This document shows positions 19,373 through 28,352 of a DNA stretch of 64,000 bases, one piece after another. This DNA is from Bacillota bacterium (GTDB taxonomy: Bacteria > Bacillota_A > Clostridia > Christensenellales > Aristaeellaceae), in the NCBI GenBank assembly GCA_023421735.1, contig JAEZSP010000023.1, forward strand, positions 1-64,000, written 5' to 3'. Under the pieces are notes generated by a model. The model was not told the origin of the DNA, searched no databases, and worked only from the letters and a program-made list of their open reading frames with translations. Position numbers and translations under genes: made by a program. Each line of letters opens with the position of its first letter. Within the stretch, counting starts at the first letter, position 1.

Positions 19373-20116
19373 CTACAGCAGCTTGCTGAGGAAGCCCTGC
19401 GTCCTCGGGTTCTGGGGATGGTTGAAGAGCACGTCCGGCGCATTCACCTCGAGGATGCGTCCATTGTCCATGAAAATAACCCGATCGCCCACCTCGCGGG
19501 CAAAGCCCATCTCGTGGGTCACGACGACCATGGTCATTCCCTCGCGCGCGAGGGACTTCATGACATCCAGAACCTCGCCGACCATCTCGGGGTCAAGCGC
19601 GGAGGTGGGTTCGTCAAAGAGCATCACATCGGGTTCCATACACAGCGCGCGCACGATTGCGATGCGCTGTTTCTGTCCGCCCGAAAGCTGGCTGGGATAC
19701 GCGCCGGCGCGATCCGCCAACCCCACGCGCTCGAGGAGCCGCATGGCATTTTTCTGCGCGTCGGCCTTCGACATGTGCTTGAGCTTCATGGGCGCGACGG
19801 TGAGATTTTTGAGGATCGTCATGTGCGGAAAGAGGTTGAAGTGCTGAAACACCATGCCCATCTTCTGCCGATGGACGTTGATGTTCACGCCCCGGTCCGC
19901 GATGTCCACGCCCTCGAAGATGATCTGCCCCGAAGTCGGCATCTCGAGCAGATTCAGGCAGCGCAAGAAGGTAGACTTGCCCGAACCCGAAGGGCCGATC
20001 ACGACGACCACCTCGCCCCGCGCGATCTGCGCGTCTACGCCGTCCAGCGCGACGATCTTCCCGCGCGCGAAGGATTTGGAGAGTCCTTTGACCGTAATAA
20101 GCGCGTCAGTGGTCAC
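19373..20116 (-). CDS. Polar amino acid ABC transporter ATP-binding protein
   Basis: The 247-residue ATPase powers uptake in a GlnQ/HisP-type importer. It has Walker [10 protein letters not shown] (41-49), the Q-loop [10 protein letters not shown], signature LSGGQ (144-148), Walker [14 protein letters not shown] and the H-loop VTHEMGFA, all intact. Its start overlaps the permease gene by 11 bp. Substrate is probably a polar amino acid such as glutamine, glutamate, arginine or cystine; the sequence does not settle which. Confidence 0.93.
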   Translation of the reverse strand: MTTDALITVKGLSKSFARGKIVALDGVDAQIARGEVVVVIGPSGSGKSTFLRCLNLLEMPTSGQIIFEGVDIADRGVNINVHRQKMGMVFQHFNLFPHMTILKNLTVAPMKLKHMSKADAQKNAMRLLERVGLADRAGAYPSQLSGGQKQRIAIVRALCMEPDVMLFDEPTSALDPEMVGEVLDVMKSLAREGMTMVVVTHEMGFAREVGDRVIFMDNGRILEVNAPDVLFNHPQNPRTQGFLSKLL

Positions 20117-20834
20117 TGCTCCTCAGCCTCCTTTCCAACAGGGACACCAGCTTTGTAAAGAAGATGACCATGATCAGATAGATGACTGCCACGGCGATGA
20201 GCGGCATGAAGGCGGAATACGTCGTGCCGCGAATGATGTCGCCGCCCTTTGTCAGATCCTTCACCGCAACGTAGCCCGCGACGGACGTCTCCTTGAGAAG
20301 CGTGATGAACTCATTCGCCAGCGCGGGGAGCACGTTTTTGAACGCCTGCGGGATCACGATGTACCACATGGTCTCCACATAATTGAAGCCCAGGCTGCGT
20401 CCGGCCTCGAACTGACCGTTATCCACGGACATGATGCCGCCGCGAATGATTTCCGCCACGTACGCGCCGGAATTGATGCCGAAGGCCAACACCGCGATCA
20501 TGACGCCGTTGCGCGAGGAGGCGAACACGATATAGTACATGATCATCAGCTGCACGACGACCGGCGTGCCGCGCACGATGGTGATGTAGAGCTTGCACAC
20601 GCTATTGAGCATGCGCATGACGGCGCGACCCGGCCCGCGCCGCATCGTCTCGGCGTTTTTGTCCCAGGTCGAACGCACGATTGCAACGACCACGCCCAGC
20701 GCGATGCCCAGAAGGAGCGCCAGAAGCGTTATCCTGATCGTCGTCTGAAGTCCGTCCCACAGGTACTTCCAGCGGTCGCGCTCGACAAAATTCAATATAA
20801 AATCGGCCCTAAATCCGGCCCACCAAGTCTCCAA
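20106..20834 (-). CDS. Polar amino acid ABC transporter permease
   Basis: The 242-residue membrane protein has the HisM/GlnP-type permease pattern: several transmembrane segments, [17 protein letters not shown] near the start, and the EAA loop [28 protein letters not shown] that contacts the ATPase. It follows the binding-protein gene after an 81-bp gap holding an imperfect hairpin, which could lower permease and ATPase expression relative to the binding protein. Confidence 0.93.
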   Translation of the reverse strand: METWWAGFRADFILNFVERDRWKYLWDGLQTTIRITLLALLLGIALGVVVAIVRSTWDKNAETMRRGPGRAVMRMLNSVCKLYITIVRGTPVVVQLMIMYYIVFASSRNGVMIAVLAFGINSGAYVAEIIRGGIMSVDNGQFEAGRSLGFNYVETMWYIVIPQAFKNVLPALANEFITLLKETSVAGYVAVKDLTKGGDIIRGTTYSAFMPLIAVAVIYLIMVIFFTKLVSLLERRLRSSDH

Positions 20835-20870
20835 GGGATCACCTGCCTATCGATGAATCAAAAACGAGAA

Positions 20871-20903
20871 ACGGGCCGCACCGGAAAATCCGGCGCAACC
20901 CGT
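20871..20903 (-). terminator. Intercistronic hairpin, possible partial terminator
   Basis: ACGGG...GCCGGA pairs with TCCGG...CCCGT around a short loop, followed on the minus strand by TTCTCGTTTTTG. Located between the binding protein and permease genes, it fits differential expression within an ABC operon. Confidence 0.6.
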
Positions 20904-20915
20904 GCGTATTTCGCC

Positions 20916-21683
20916 TTATTCGGCATCCGCCGTCTCGTCGACGACGATATACTTGTCGATGATCGCCTGCACCGTGCCGTCCGCGATCAGCGCGTCGAGC
21001 GCGCCGTTGATCTCGTCGAGAAGCTCGGTGTTGTCCAGATTGATCGCAATCGCATAATCCTCGACCGCGTACTGAGTGTCGAGAATCTTCAGCCCTTCAT
21101 TCGCCGCAACGAACGCCTTGGCGGGCTCATTGTCGATGATGACGCAATCGACCTTGCCGGTCATGAGCGCCGCGACGGCATCCGCGCCCTTGTTATAGCG
21201 CTCGATGGTCGCAAGCCCTGCATCCTCGAGATCCCACGTGGAGTAAAGATCGCCGGTCGTTGAAATCTGAACGCCGATCACGTAACCGCCGACGTTGAAC
21301 AGGTCGTCAACCGACGTGATGGGGGAATCCTCTTTCACGATGACCGCCTGCACGCCGGTTGCATAGCTGGTGGAGAAATTGACCTGCGTCAGGCGATCCT
21401 CGGTCACGGTCATGCCCGCCATGCCGAAGTCGATCTTACCGGTCTGCACGGCTGCGATGATCGAATCAAACGCCATATCCTGGATCTCGAGCGTATAGCC
21501 GAGCTTGTCGCAGATCGCCTGCGCGATTTCTGCGTCGATGCCGACGATCTGGTCGCCGTCGTAGAACTCATAGGGCGGGAATTCCGCGTTGGTCCCCATC
21601 ACGAGAGTCTTCGTGCCCTCCGCCATCGCCATGCCCGAAAACGCAAACACAAAGACCAGCACCATTGCCAAAATCTTCTTCAT
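20916..21683 (-). CDS. Polar amino acid ABC transporter substrate-binding protein
   Basis: This 255-residue extracytoplasmic binding protein begins MKKILAMVLVFVFAFSGMAMA, a clear signal peptide without a lipobox cysteine. The type-II binding fold of family 3 follows: MGTNAEFPPYEF, GIDAEIAQAICDKLG, DFGMAGMTVTEDR. The ATG at 21683 has GGAGGG; a longer start at 21722 overlaps the promoter region. It is first in the operon, with the permease and ATPase downstream. Confidence 0.93.
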   Translation of the reverse strand: MKKILAMVLVFVFAFSGMAMAEGTKTLVMGTNAEFPPYEFYDGDQIVGIDAEIAQAICDKLGYTLEIQDMAFDSIIAAVQTGKIDFGMAGMTVTEDRLTQVNFSTSYATGVQAVIVKEDSPITSVDDLFNVGGYVIGVQISTTGDLYSTWDLEDAGLATIERYNKGADAVAALMTGKVDCVIIDNEPAKAFVAANEGLKILDTQYAVEDYAIAINLDNTELLDEINGALDALIADGTVQAIIDKYIVVDETADAE

Positions 21684-21713
21684 TCTATGTACCCTCCGTC
21701 GTTTTGTGCAATC

Positions 21714-21753
21714 ATTATACATGAAGTCCGCATAAATTGCAAGCGTTTATGCG
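21714..21753 (-). promoter_or_regulatory. Promoter with palindromic operator, amino acid ABC operon
   Basis: TTGCAA (21742-21737) and TATAAT (21719-21714) are 17 bp apart. A perfect 8-bp inverted repeat, CGCATAAA (21729-21736) and TTTATGCG (21746-21753), brackets the -35, a typical position for a repressor site. I do not recognise the regulator. Confidence 0.65.
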
Positions 21754-21765
21754 AAATTTCATGAT

Positions 21766-22959
21766 TTAGCAGTATTTATTCGCATAATCATTCATCGTGT
21801 CTCCCGCCGTGAGCCAGCGCCCGGACGTGAAATCCGGCATGGCGACGGGCTGCCCCATCAGGCTGACGGACTGCTCCGAAAGCGCGGTCACGGCCATCCA
21901 CGCGGCCGCGTCGTACACGTCGATGGGCATCGGCAATCCCCGCTGCAGGCAATCCACAAACGCGCCGTAGACGAGACCGTCCATGCCGCCGTGACCGCCC
22001 GTCACGCCGTCCGTCAAAAACTTTTGCCAGATGGGATGCTCATATTCGGTCTGATACTTTTCGGCATTGTTCCAAGAAGGTTTCCAGTTGAAATGATCCT
22101 CGTGTACGCCGTCGATGAAGACGGAATTGGTCTTTTCCTCGAACATGCCCTTCGTGCCGCGCACGGTGAAATCGCGCGAATAGTAGCGCGGGAGCGTGGT
22201 ATCAAGGCTCAGAAGGATCGTCTCGCCGCGCGCGCAGCGGATAACGGTGCTGATCACGTCGCCCTGCGCAAACTGACCGCCCTTCGTATACGTACAGAGC
22301 CCCGCCGCCTTGGACGCGGTGGAGGATACGGTGAGCATGCGGTTTCCCGCGTTGATGTCCAGGAGCTTTGCGATGGGGCCAAGCTCATGCGTGGGATAAT
22401 TTTCGCAGTTGCGCGCCTTGTAGTGGCGCAGCCGATAGTGATGGGTTTCGTCGCCGCCCGCAATCTCGTCGCGCAAATCGTGCGCATATGCGCCCGCACA
22501 ATGGACGATTTCCCCGAAAATGCCCTGCCGAACCATGTTCGTCACAAACAGCTCCATGCGCCCGAAGCAGCAATTTTCGAGGAAGAAAAACGGCGTGCGC
22601 GTCTCCTCCCATGTATGCACCAGGTCCCAGCATTCCTGCAGGCTCGATGCGCCGCCCACCTCGATGGCGACGGGCTTTTTCTTTTTCATCGCCTCGATGG
22701 CATAGGGAATGTGCGTTTCCCACGGCGTCGCAACGATAATCGCCTCGACGTCCGGGTGATCCACCAATTGAGAATATTCACGCGCCACATACGGCTTTTT
22801 TCCCGTTTTTTCCAGTACGAACGCCTGCGCCTTCTCCGCGCGGTCCCCAAAATCATCGCACACCGCGGCGATTTCTACATTTGGCATGTCGATGAATAGG
22901 TCCTTCAGGAGGGAAAATCCACGATTCCCAAGACCCGCAATCCCGATCAGCGTCTTCAT
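21766..22959 (-). CDS. Gfo/Idh/MocA-family oxidoreductase
   Basis: This 397-residue NAD(P)-dependent oxidoreductase has the Rossmann motif GIAGLGNRG near its start and the conserved VATPWETH segment at about residue 79. The expected EVGG segment follows at about 101-104, in place of the classic EKP. Substrates in this family are sugars, inositols or sugar acids, and none can be assigned here. The ATG at 22959 is 10 nt from GGGAGG. It is divergent from spo0A, with a TGTCGAA sequence in the shared upstream region. Confidence 0.85.
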   Translation of the reverse strand: MKTLIGIAGLGNRGFSLLKDLFIDMPNVEIAAVCDDFGDRAEKAQAFVLEKTGKKPYVAREYSQLVDHPDVEAIIVATPWETHIPYAIEAMKKKKPVAIEVGGASSLQECWDLVHTWEETRTPFFFLENCCFGRMELFVTNMVRQGIFGEIVHCAGAYAHDLRDEIAGGDETHHYRLRHYKARNCENYPTHELGPIAKLLDINAGNRMLTVSSTASKAAGLCTYTKGGQFAQGDVISTVIRCARGETILLSLDTTLPRYYSRDFTVRGTKGMFEEKTNSVFIDGVHEDHFNWKPSWNNAEKYQTEYEHPIWQKFLTDGVTGGHGGMDGLVYGAFVDCLQRGLPMPIDVYDAAAWMAVTALSEQSVSLMGQPVAMPDFTSGRWLTAGDTMNDYANKYC

Positions 22960-22980
22960 TTTCTGCATTCCTCCCACTTT

Positions 22981-23044
22981 TGTCGAATGCCAGTATAGCA
23001 TACCAAACGTACGCAGGCAAGCAAACAACGGCGTTTTTCGACGC
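22981..23044. promoter_or_regulatory. Candidate Spo0A boxes in the spo0A upstream region
   Basis: TGTCGAA (22981-22987) matches the 7-bp Spo0A box exactly, and TTCGACG (23038-23044) matches its complement at six of seven bases. They lie between the divergent oxidoreductase and spo0A genes, so autoregulation is possible. Seven-base matches can occur by chance. Confidence 0.35.
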
Positions 23045-23120
23045 GGTTTGTCATAATTTTGGCATTTTGTGAATGTTTCGTGAATATGATACTAAGGAAA
23101 AAAGCGAGGAGGAGCGCATC

Positions 23121-23888
23121 ATGAACAGCATCAGGGTCTTACTGGCAGATGGCAATCCGGGACTTATCAACGTCTTGGGCGACTTTCTGGGCAAGCGGCG
23201 CGACATCGACGTGGTGGCGCGCGTAACGGACGGCGCCGAGGTCATGGACGCCGTGCGCTCCCAATTGCCCGACGTCATCGTGATGGACATCATCCTGCCG
23301 CGTCGCGACGGGTTCATCGTACTGGAGCAGCTTGCTCAGTTGGACGAGCCCGCCCGCCCGAAGGTGATCGTTTTGACCGGACTTGCACGCGACGACTTTA
23401 TATTGCGGGCGATCCGGCTCGGCGCGGGGTATTACATGGTCAAGCCATTCGACATGCAGCTTCTCTACGATCGCATTACGGAAATTGCGCGTGAGCGCGA
23501 AGCCATCGTCACAGAAACCCGGCGCGAAGAAGCCGGAGAAACCGCTGATGAAAAGATTACAAACCTGTTTTTGACCCTCGGCATTCCCGCACACATCAAG
23601 GGCTATCAATACCTGCGCGAGGCCGTGCGCATGGTGATGGACGATCATTCGCTCATCAACCGCATCACCAAGGAACTCTATCCCGGCGTCGCAAAGGCAT
23701 ATGAAACGTCCGCAAGCAAGGTCGAACGCGCGATGCGGCACGCCATCGAGGTCGCCTGGAATCGGGGGCGGCTTGAGACGGTGAACCATATGTACGGCTA
23801 TCGGGTGTTTGACAAGCAGGACAAGCCGACCAACGGCGAATTCATCGCGCTGGTCGCCGACAAGATCGCCATGAAAAAGACGGCGTGA
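23121..23888 (+). CDS. spo0A: Sporulation master regulator Spo0A
   Basis: Spo0A is the response regulator that starts sporulation in endospore-forming Firmicutes. The 255-residue protein has a receiver domain with D10, phosphoacceptor D56 (VMDIILP), LTG and MVKPFD. Its conserved C-terminal DNA-binding domain includes LGIPAHIKGYQYLREAV, the recognition region SASKVERAMRHAIEVAW, and the NGEFIA segment. An AGGAGG site precedes the ATG at 23121. This gene is the strongest evidence for the organism's lineage. Confidence 0.97.
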   Translation: MNSIRVLLADGNPGLINVLGDFLGKRRDIDVVARVTDGAEVMDAVRSQLPDVIVMDIILPRRDGFIVLEQLAQLDEPARPKVIVLTGLARDDFILRAIRLGAGYYMVKPFDMQLLYDRITEIAREREAIVTETRREEAGETADEKITNLFLTLGIPAHIKGYQYLREAVRMVMDDHSLINRITKELYPGVAKAYETSASKVERAMRHAIEVAWNRGRLETVNHMYGYRVFDKQDKPTNGEFIALVADKIAMKKTA

Positions 23889-23959
23889 ACCCGCCGTCCG
23901 CGCGATGCGCCCCCAATCGGGCTTTACCGGCAAAATGTCATGGGCAGTATCCCAAAATG

Positions 23960-23992
23960 TTCCCTGCAGATTCCGCGCGCAATCTGCAGGGA
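23960..23992. other. Perfect 13-bp stem-loop downstream of spo0A
   Basis: TTCCCTGCAGATT and AATCTGCAGGGAA form a perfect stem around a 7-nt GC loop. It lacks a T-tract on either side, so it may be a processing or stability element rather than a terminator. Confidence 0.6.
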
Positions 23993-24025
23993 ATGTCGTA
24001 TGCCCCGTTCTTTTGATCCAGTCCC

Positions 24026-24057
24026 AAGCGAAATCTGCGGTTTCGCTTCCCTTTTTT
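24026..24057 (+). terminator. Terminator of spo0A
   Basis: AAGCGAAA and TTTCGCTT form a perfect stem followed by CCCTTTTTT. Confidence 0.85.
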
Positions 24058-24109
24058 GCCGTGCGGGACTATAATAGGAGTCAGACATCGGCGGATGGGA
24101 GCGATTCAC

Positions 24110-24517
24110 ATGAAACAGATCCTGGTTCCAATCGACGGCGGCGCGCAGAGCGACGCGGCTGTGAAGGCGCTTGCGGATTTATTTCCGCCCGAGCGCGCCA
24201 ACGTGACGTTGCTCTTTGTGCGGGAAGACATCGACAGCACCACTTCGGTCATACTCGATCAAATGGCACGGCAAACCATGCCGCAGTTGGACGCGGTCGC
24301 CGCGCAGATTCCGCAATATACGGTTGAAAAGGTGGTCGATTTCGGCATTCCCGGTCACACCATACTGCGATATGCGCGCGAACACGAAATGGATCTCATC
24401 CTCATCACACGGTGCTCAAATTCTTCGTTCCCACATTTTATGGGCTCGGTGGCCACGCACCTAGTGAAACACGCCCACTGCCCCGTGATCGTCGTTCCCG
24501 TCGAGAAGGCGGAATAA
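24110..24517 (+). CDS. Universal stress protein (UspA family)
   Basis: The 135-residue protein begins MKQILVPIDGG, the canonical UspA beta-strand and nucleotide-contacting Asp. Near the C-terminus the ATP-binding GxxG-type region reads TRCSNSSFPHFMGSVATHLVKHAHCPVIVVP. The usual G-x2-G-x9-G(S/T) pattern is degenerate at its first glycines, so ATP binding is uncertain. GGGAGC precedes the ATG, and a TATAAT box lies at 24070-24075. Confidence 0.88.
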   Translation: MKQILVPIDGGAQSDAAVKALADLFPPERANVTLLFVREDIDSTTSVILDQMARQTMPQLDAVAAQIPQYTVEKVVDFGIPGHTILRYAREHEMDLILITRCSNSSFPHFMGSVATHLVKHAHCPVIVVPVEKAE

Positions 24518-24570
24518 GGGCGGGAACCGGTGACGCGGAATACAGACATTAAACGCAAAGAGGGATCGAC

Positions 24571-25236
24571 ATGTCAAAAGGCGCAAAGTACAAAAAGCCG
24601 CAAAAAAAGAAATATTACTCCAAAAAGGACTGGATGACGCTCGGCGTGGCCGTGGGCGTGCTGGCCGTGATCGTAACCGTGTTCCTGATTGTGGTCAATC
24701 AGGGAACTGTCAGACTGAAAAACGGCGTGTACCAGATCGCAAAAAATGAAATTGCCGCCAATTACGGCGGCGACACAAGCAAGCGGTTTCAGGTGATCGG
24801 AAAAGTGGGAAATATCGACGGTTTTACGCTCGACGACGATTCGAAAAACAGTCTCGTGAAATACCTCTCCCCCACCGACGCGGAAAATATCAAGTCCGCG
24901 AATCTGGGCGGTTCCGCATACCAGTATCAGGAACTGGCAAGCAAGATGAGCGGGATCATCGCGGATCAGTACGAGATCGACGCGCCGACGCCAACCGAGA
25001 CGACCATCGCGGGACGCGATGCCGCGTATTTCACGTATATCATGCCCGGCACGGCGGATACGGGCAAGGACAAGGTGGACGATTCCACGCCGGATCAACC
25101 CATCGCCACCGCGTACATCGATTACGACGGCGATCATTGCGTGTTCATCGAGATTGTGTTCAAAGGCGCGTTGCCCCAGACGGATGAAATTATGCGCCAG
25201 TTCGCAAACATTGCAAACGGTCTCAAACTCAAATAG
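24571..25236 (+). CDS. Membrane-anchored protein of unknown function
   Basis: This 221-residue protein has a very basic N-terminus (KKPQKKKYYSKKDW), one transmembrane helix at about 23-43, and an extracytoplasmic domain of about 175 residues with no motif I recognise. The arrangement (Lys-rich cytoplasmic start, single helix, outward domain) fits an anchored surface or envelope protein. It follows the universal stress protein by 53 bp with a weak ribosome binding site (AGAGGGA) and could be co-transcribed. Confidence 0.7.
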   Translation: MSKGAKYKKPQKKKYYSKKDWMTLGVAVGVLAVIVTVFLIVVNQGTVRLKNGVYQIAKNEIAANYGGDTSKRFQVIGKVGNIDGFTLDDDSKNSLVKYLSPTDAENIKSANLGGSAYQYQELASKMSGIIADQYEIDAPTPTETTIAGRDAAYFTYIMPGTADTGKDKVDDSTPDQPIATAYIDYDGDHCVFIEIVFKGALPQTDEIMRQFANIANGLKLK

Positions 25237-25253
25237 CGCCAACATAAAAGATT

Positions 25254-25449
25254 GCCCCGACCGTCATTCCCCGTTCTTTGGGGGAGACCGTTCGGGGCTT
25301 CGCTTTGCCAAATGGCCCGCAATATCACATCGGATCGTCCGGGAATCCGGCCCCGGAGGATCCGATGAACAGAGAATAATTCACTGCCCGGTATGGGATT
25401 TCAAAGGGCCTGCGGCTCTTTGGCGGAAATCCGGGGACGCCGTCCCCGG
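25254..25449. other. Dense hairpin cluster
   Basis: Four strong stem-loops lie in a row between the 24571 gene and the epimerase gene: GCCCCGA/TCGGGGC (25254-25298), CATCGGATC/GATCCGATG with inner TCCGGG/CCCGGA (25328-25367), GGATTTC/GAAATCC (25396-25432) and the perfect CCGGGGACG/CGTCCCCGG (25431-25449). The first, with a partial T-rich flank, may terminate the upstream gene; the last could terminate the epimerase operon. The overall density is unusual, and related motifs recur at 28353-28564. Confidence 0.7.
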
Positions 25450-25454
25450 CGTTT

Positions 25455-26228
25455 CTATGCCCCGCGCGCCTTGTCCAGCACCTCGAATGCCGCACGGGCA
25501 TCGGCGGCAAAGTCTGTAAAGCCCGCCTCACAGCTCACGCGCGCGTCATAGCCGCCTGCGCGCAGGGCTTCGAAGATGCCCGCATAGTTCTCGCCGTCGC
25601 CTTCCTTGGGCAAAACCCGCCCGAGCGCATTGGCTGTGTGCACGTGCGCGAGCATGTGCCCCGCCTGCGTGAGCGCGGAGAGCGGCTCGGCGCACAGCGC
25701 CATGTGATACGTGTCGCCAAGCGCACGCACATTTTTGAGCTGCATGAGGGAAGCGATCAAGACCGCCTCACTCACGAGATTGATGATATTCGATTCCGCG
25801 CGGCGCAAGGGTTCGATGGCAATGGTAATGCCGAAATCCTGCGCGTGCCCCTGCGCGATCCGCAAAAAATTCCCGATCTGACGCCAGGCGACGTCGATGT
25901 CAAAGCCATCGGGCACGTTGCGCGCCCCAGAGGAGCCAAACACAACAACCTCGACGCCCAGACGCCGCGCACGCGCGAATGCCTGGTCGAGATACTCGTG
26001 AATCTTCTGCGCGCTCACATCGGGCCCCGTGACCCGCACCTCGGCGGGCAGCATGCCATTGCACGCTTCCACGCGAATGCCTGCGGCATCGACAAGTTTT
26101 ACGCAATGCTCGTATTCCGCCTCCGTCATCGCAGCGAGCTTTGCAAGGCCCGTTTCCAAATACTCATAGCCGCACTTTTCGACGATCCCAATATTGGAAA
26201 TGTCGGTGCATATTCCCAGTCGAATCAT
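25455..26228 (-). CDS. Sugar phosphate isomerase/epimerase (xylose isomerase-like TIM barrel)
   Basis: This 257-residue protein belongs to the AP endonuclease 2/xylose isomerase-like TIM-barrel family. Visible features are IRLGICTDIS at the start, the metal-ligand-bearing IAIEPLRR (Glu), DTYHMAL (Asp/His), VHTANALGR (His) and SCEAGF (Glu). Family members isomerise or epimerise keto sugars or inositol derivatives. It is 11 bp downstream of a Gfo/Idh/MocA oxidoreductase, with GGAGGA before the ATG, and closes the three-gene operon. Confidence 0.85.
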   Translation of the reverse strand: MIRLGICTDISNIGIVEKCGYEYLETGLAKLAAMTEAEYEHCVKLVDAAGIRVEACNGMLPAEVRVTGPDVSAQKIHEYLDQAFARARRLGVEVVVFGSSGARNVPDGFDIDVAWRQIGNFLRIAQGHAQDFGITIAIEPLRRAESNIINLVSEAVLIASLMQLKNVRALGDTYHMALCAEPLSALTQAGHMLAHVHTANALGRVLPKEGDGENYAGIFEALRAGGYDARVSCEAGFTDFAADARAAFEVLDKARGA

Positions 26229-26239
26229 GGCTTCCTCCG

Positions 26240-27397
26240 TCAGCTATTGTACGTTCCCGCCGTGTCGAGCACGACCGACTGTCCGGACTTGATGCGCGAG
26301 GTCGCGCGCCGCTTGTCGAGTTCGGCAATAAACCGATCCTCGTCTATGGGCAAATCCACCGTCTCCCCCGTCCAGCTGGAAAGGTGCATGGCGTTTGAGA
26401 TCATAAGCCCGTTGATGCCCTCTTCGCCGGGCGCGACGAGCGGCTCGCCGCGCAGGATGTGCGCCGCAAACTTGCGCAGAACGCCTGCGTGCTGGGGATT
26501 CTCGCCGTCCGTCTCGACCTCGACCTCCTCACACTTCGGATTGCCGAACCCGCCCTTGTAATGGGCGGAGAAATCATCCACGAACTCGTCGAGCTTGTAC
26601 ATAATCAGTTTTTCGCCGTCGCATACGAGCTTACCGCCGTCCATGGCGATCTCGAGCCGGTTCGTGCCCGGCGCGTCGCCGGTGGAGGTGATGAAAACGC
26701 CCGTCGCGCCGTTCGGATACTCCACGTAGGCAGTCACGTCGTCCTCAACCTCGATGTCGTGCCACTTGCCGTTGTGCGTGAACGCGCGCACCTTGGAAGG
26801 CATGCCGCAAATCCACTGCCATAGGTCAAGGTTGTGCGGGCACTGGTTCAAAAGGACGCCGCCGCCCTCGCCGCCCCATGTCGCGCGCCAGGCGCCCGAA
26901 TCATAATAGCTCTGCGGGCGATACCAGTTGGTGATGAGCCAATTCGTGCGCCGAATTTTGCCCATGACGCCGGAATCGACGATTTCCTTCATCTTCCGGT
27001 AAACGCAGTTTGTGCGCTGGTTGAACATGATGGCGTAGGTCTTGTCCTGGGTCTTGACGTACTCGATGAGTTCGCGCACGGCCTTCGTATAGACGCCGGC
27101 GGGCTTCTCGCTCAGGGCATGCAGCCCCTTCTCAAGCGCCAGCTTCACAAGCCCGGGATGAAAATAATGCGGGGTCGCGACGATCACAGCATCGACAAGC
27201 CCGGAATCCATGAGCGCTTCCGCCGTCTCAAACCGCGCAGCCGTGGGCACGTTCTCCTGCGCCCATGCCAGCCTTTCGGGGTTCGTGTCCGCCACGGCCG
27301 CGAGTGTCATGCCTTCGATCTCGCCCGCCGCAAGCATCTTCGCATGCCCGCTTCCCATGTTTCCAATGCCGATGATGCCGATTTTTACCGTGTCCAT
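26240..27397 (-). CDS. Gfo/Idh/MocA-family oxidoreductase
   Basis: The 385-residue protein has the Rossmann motif GIIGIGNMGSGH at the N-terminus, VATPHYFHPG, and SEKPAGV with the conserved Lys. It is likely NAD(P)-dependent and acts on a sugar or cyclitol. Its start overlaps the upstream epimerase gene by 13 bp, and another epimerase lies downstream. An oxidoreductase between two isomerase-like genes suggests a short pathway that oxidises and then isomerises an inositol- or hexose-type substrate. Confidence 0.87.
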   Translation of the reverse strand: MDTVKIGIIGIGNMGSGHAKMLAAGEIEGMTLAAVADTNPERLAWAQENVPTAARFETAEALMDSGLVDAVIVATPHYFHPGLVKLALEKGLHALSEKPAGVYTKAVRELIEYVKTQDKTYAIMFNQRTNCVYRKMKEIVDSGVMGKIRRTNWLITNWYRPQSYYDSGAWRATWGGEGGGVLLNQCPHNLDLWQWICGMPSKVRAFTHNGKWHDIEVEDDVTAYVEYPNGATGVFITSTGDAPGTNRLEIAMDGGKLVCDGEKLIMYKLDEFVDDFSAHYKGGFGNPKCEEVEVETDGENPQHAGVLRKFAAHILRGEPLVAPGEEGINGLMISNAMHLSSWTGETVDLPIDEDRFIAELDKRRATSRIKSGQSVVLDTAGTYNS

Positions 27398-28266
27398 ATA
27401 CCCAATCCCTCCGTGTATCCGATTTTCACAAGTACGTCCTTCAGCGCACCCGCAGCTGCCGCAAACGCGGCGAACGAATCCGGGTACGTATATTGATGCT
27501 TAACGCCCTCCGCCTGTAAATGCTCGAGCCCTTTGAAGACCGCAAGGTGCGGCTCCACGGAGAGCACCACGTCGCCCTTCTTTTGAGAAATCGCCGAAAG
27601 GATATCCTGAATGCTGCCGTCGCCGTGACCGCTGGGAACCACAGAGCCGTCCGCCAAGAGCGCATCCTTGATGTGCATGTAGGTGAGATAGCCTTCGAGC
27701 TTCGGAAACTCCTGCGCGGGCACGCAGCCCACCTGTATGAAGTTGGCCGGATCAAAGATCAGCCCCAACCGATCGCCCAACTCCTCCATGAGGACGAGGC
27801 ACCGGTCGCCCGTATCGCCGTAGATGCCCTTTTCATTTTCGTGCGCCAATTTGACGTTCTCGGCTTCAGCGGCATCGAGCATCCGGGAAAGCCTCCCGAT
27901 CACTTCCCCCCTGTAGATTTCAGGGTCGTCCCCTTCCGGGATGAAGAAACTAAACACGCGCATGGTCTCGCAACCGAGGATGTGGCAGAGCGAGAGCGCG
28001 TGCAGAAATTCCTGAAAATGCGGCTCAAAATCGTCCTGTATGCCGATCTTGCCGAACGGTGAACCCATCGAGGCAACCTTGATGCGCGCCGCGTCCAACT
28101 TCGCGCGCACATCGCGCGCCTCCTCGAATGTCAGATCCTTTACGGATTTTCCGTCGACGCCCCGCATTTCGACGCAGCCGATGTTCGCGTCCCCGAGCGC
28201 CATGATCTGCTGATCGAGCGCCGGACTCGCCTCGTCGGCAAATGCCGAGAGGATGAACCGTGCCAT
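27385..28266 (-). CDS. Sugar phosphate isomerase/epimerase (xylose isomerase-like TIM barrel)
   Basis: A second member of the xylose isomerase-like family, 293 residues. The N-terminus reads FILSAFADEASPALDQQI, and metal ligand candidates are HENEKG (Glu), FDPANFIQ (Asp), MHIKDAL (His) and SVEPHL (Glu). GGAGGG precedes the ATG. It heads the epimerase-oxidoreductase-epimerase operon and has a clear promoter. Substrate unknown. Confidence 0.85.
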   Translation of the reverse strand: MARFILSAFADEASPALDQQIMALGDANIGCVEMRGVDGKSVKDLTFEEARDVRAKLDAARIKVASMGSPFGKIGIQDDFEPHFQEFLHALSLCHILGCETMRVFSFFIPEGDDPEIYRGEVIGRLSRMLDAAEAENVKLAHENEKGIYGDTGDRCLVLMEELGDRLGLIFDPANFIQVGCVPAQEFPKLEGYLTYMHIKDALLADGSVVPSGHGDGSIQDILSAISQKKGDVVLSVEPHLAVFKGLEHLQAEGVKHQYTYPDSFAAFAAAAGALKDVLVKIGYTEGLGIWTR

Positions 28267-28300
28267 TTCAATCCCTCCGTTTCACGATATTGCTTCAGCG

Positions 28301-28329
28301 ATTATATCACACTTCTCCCCGCGATTCAA
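28301..28329 (-). promoter_or_regulatory. Promoter of the epimerase operon
   Basis: TTGAAT (28329-28324) and TATAAT (28306-28301) are separated by 17 bp, upstream of the 27385-28266 gene. Confidence 0.8.
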
Positions 28330-28352
28330 TTGAACCGGGCCTTTTTATCAGG

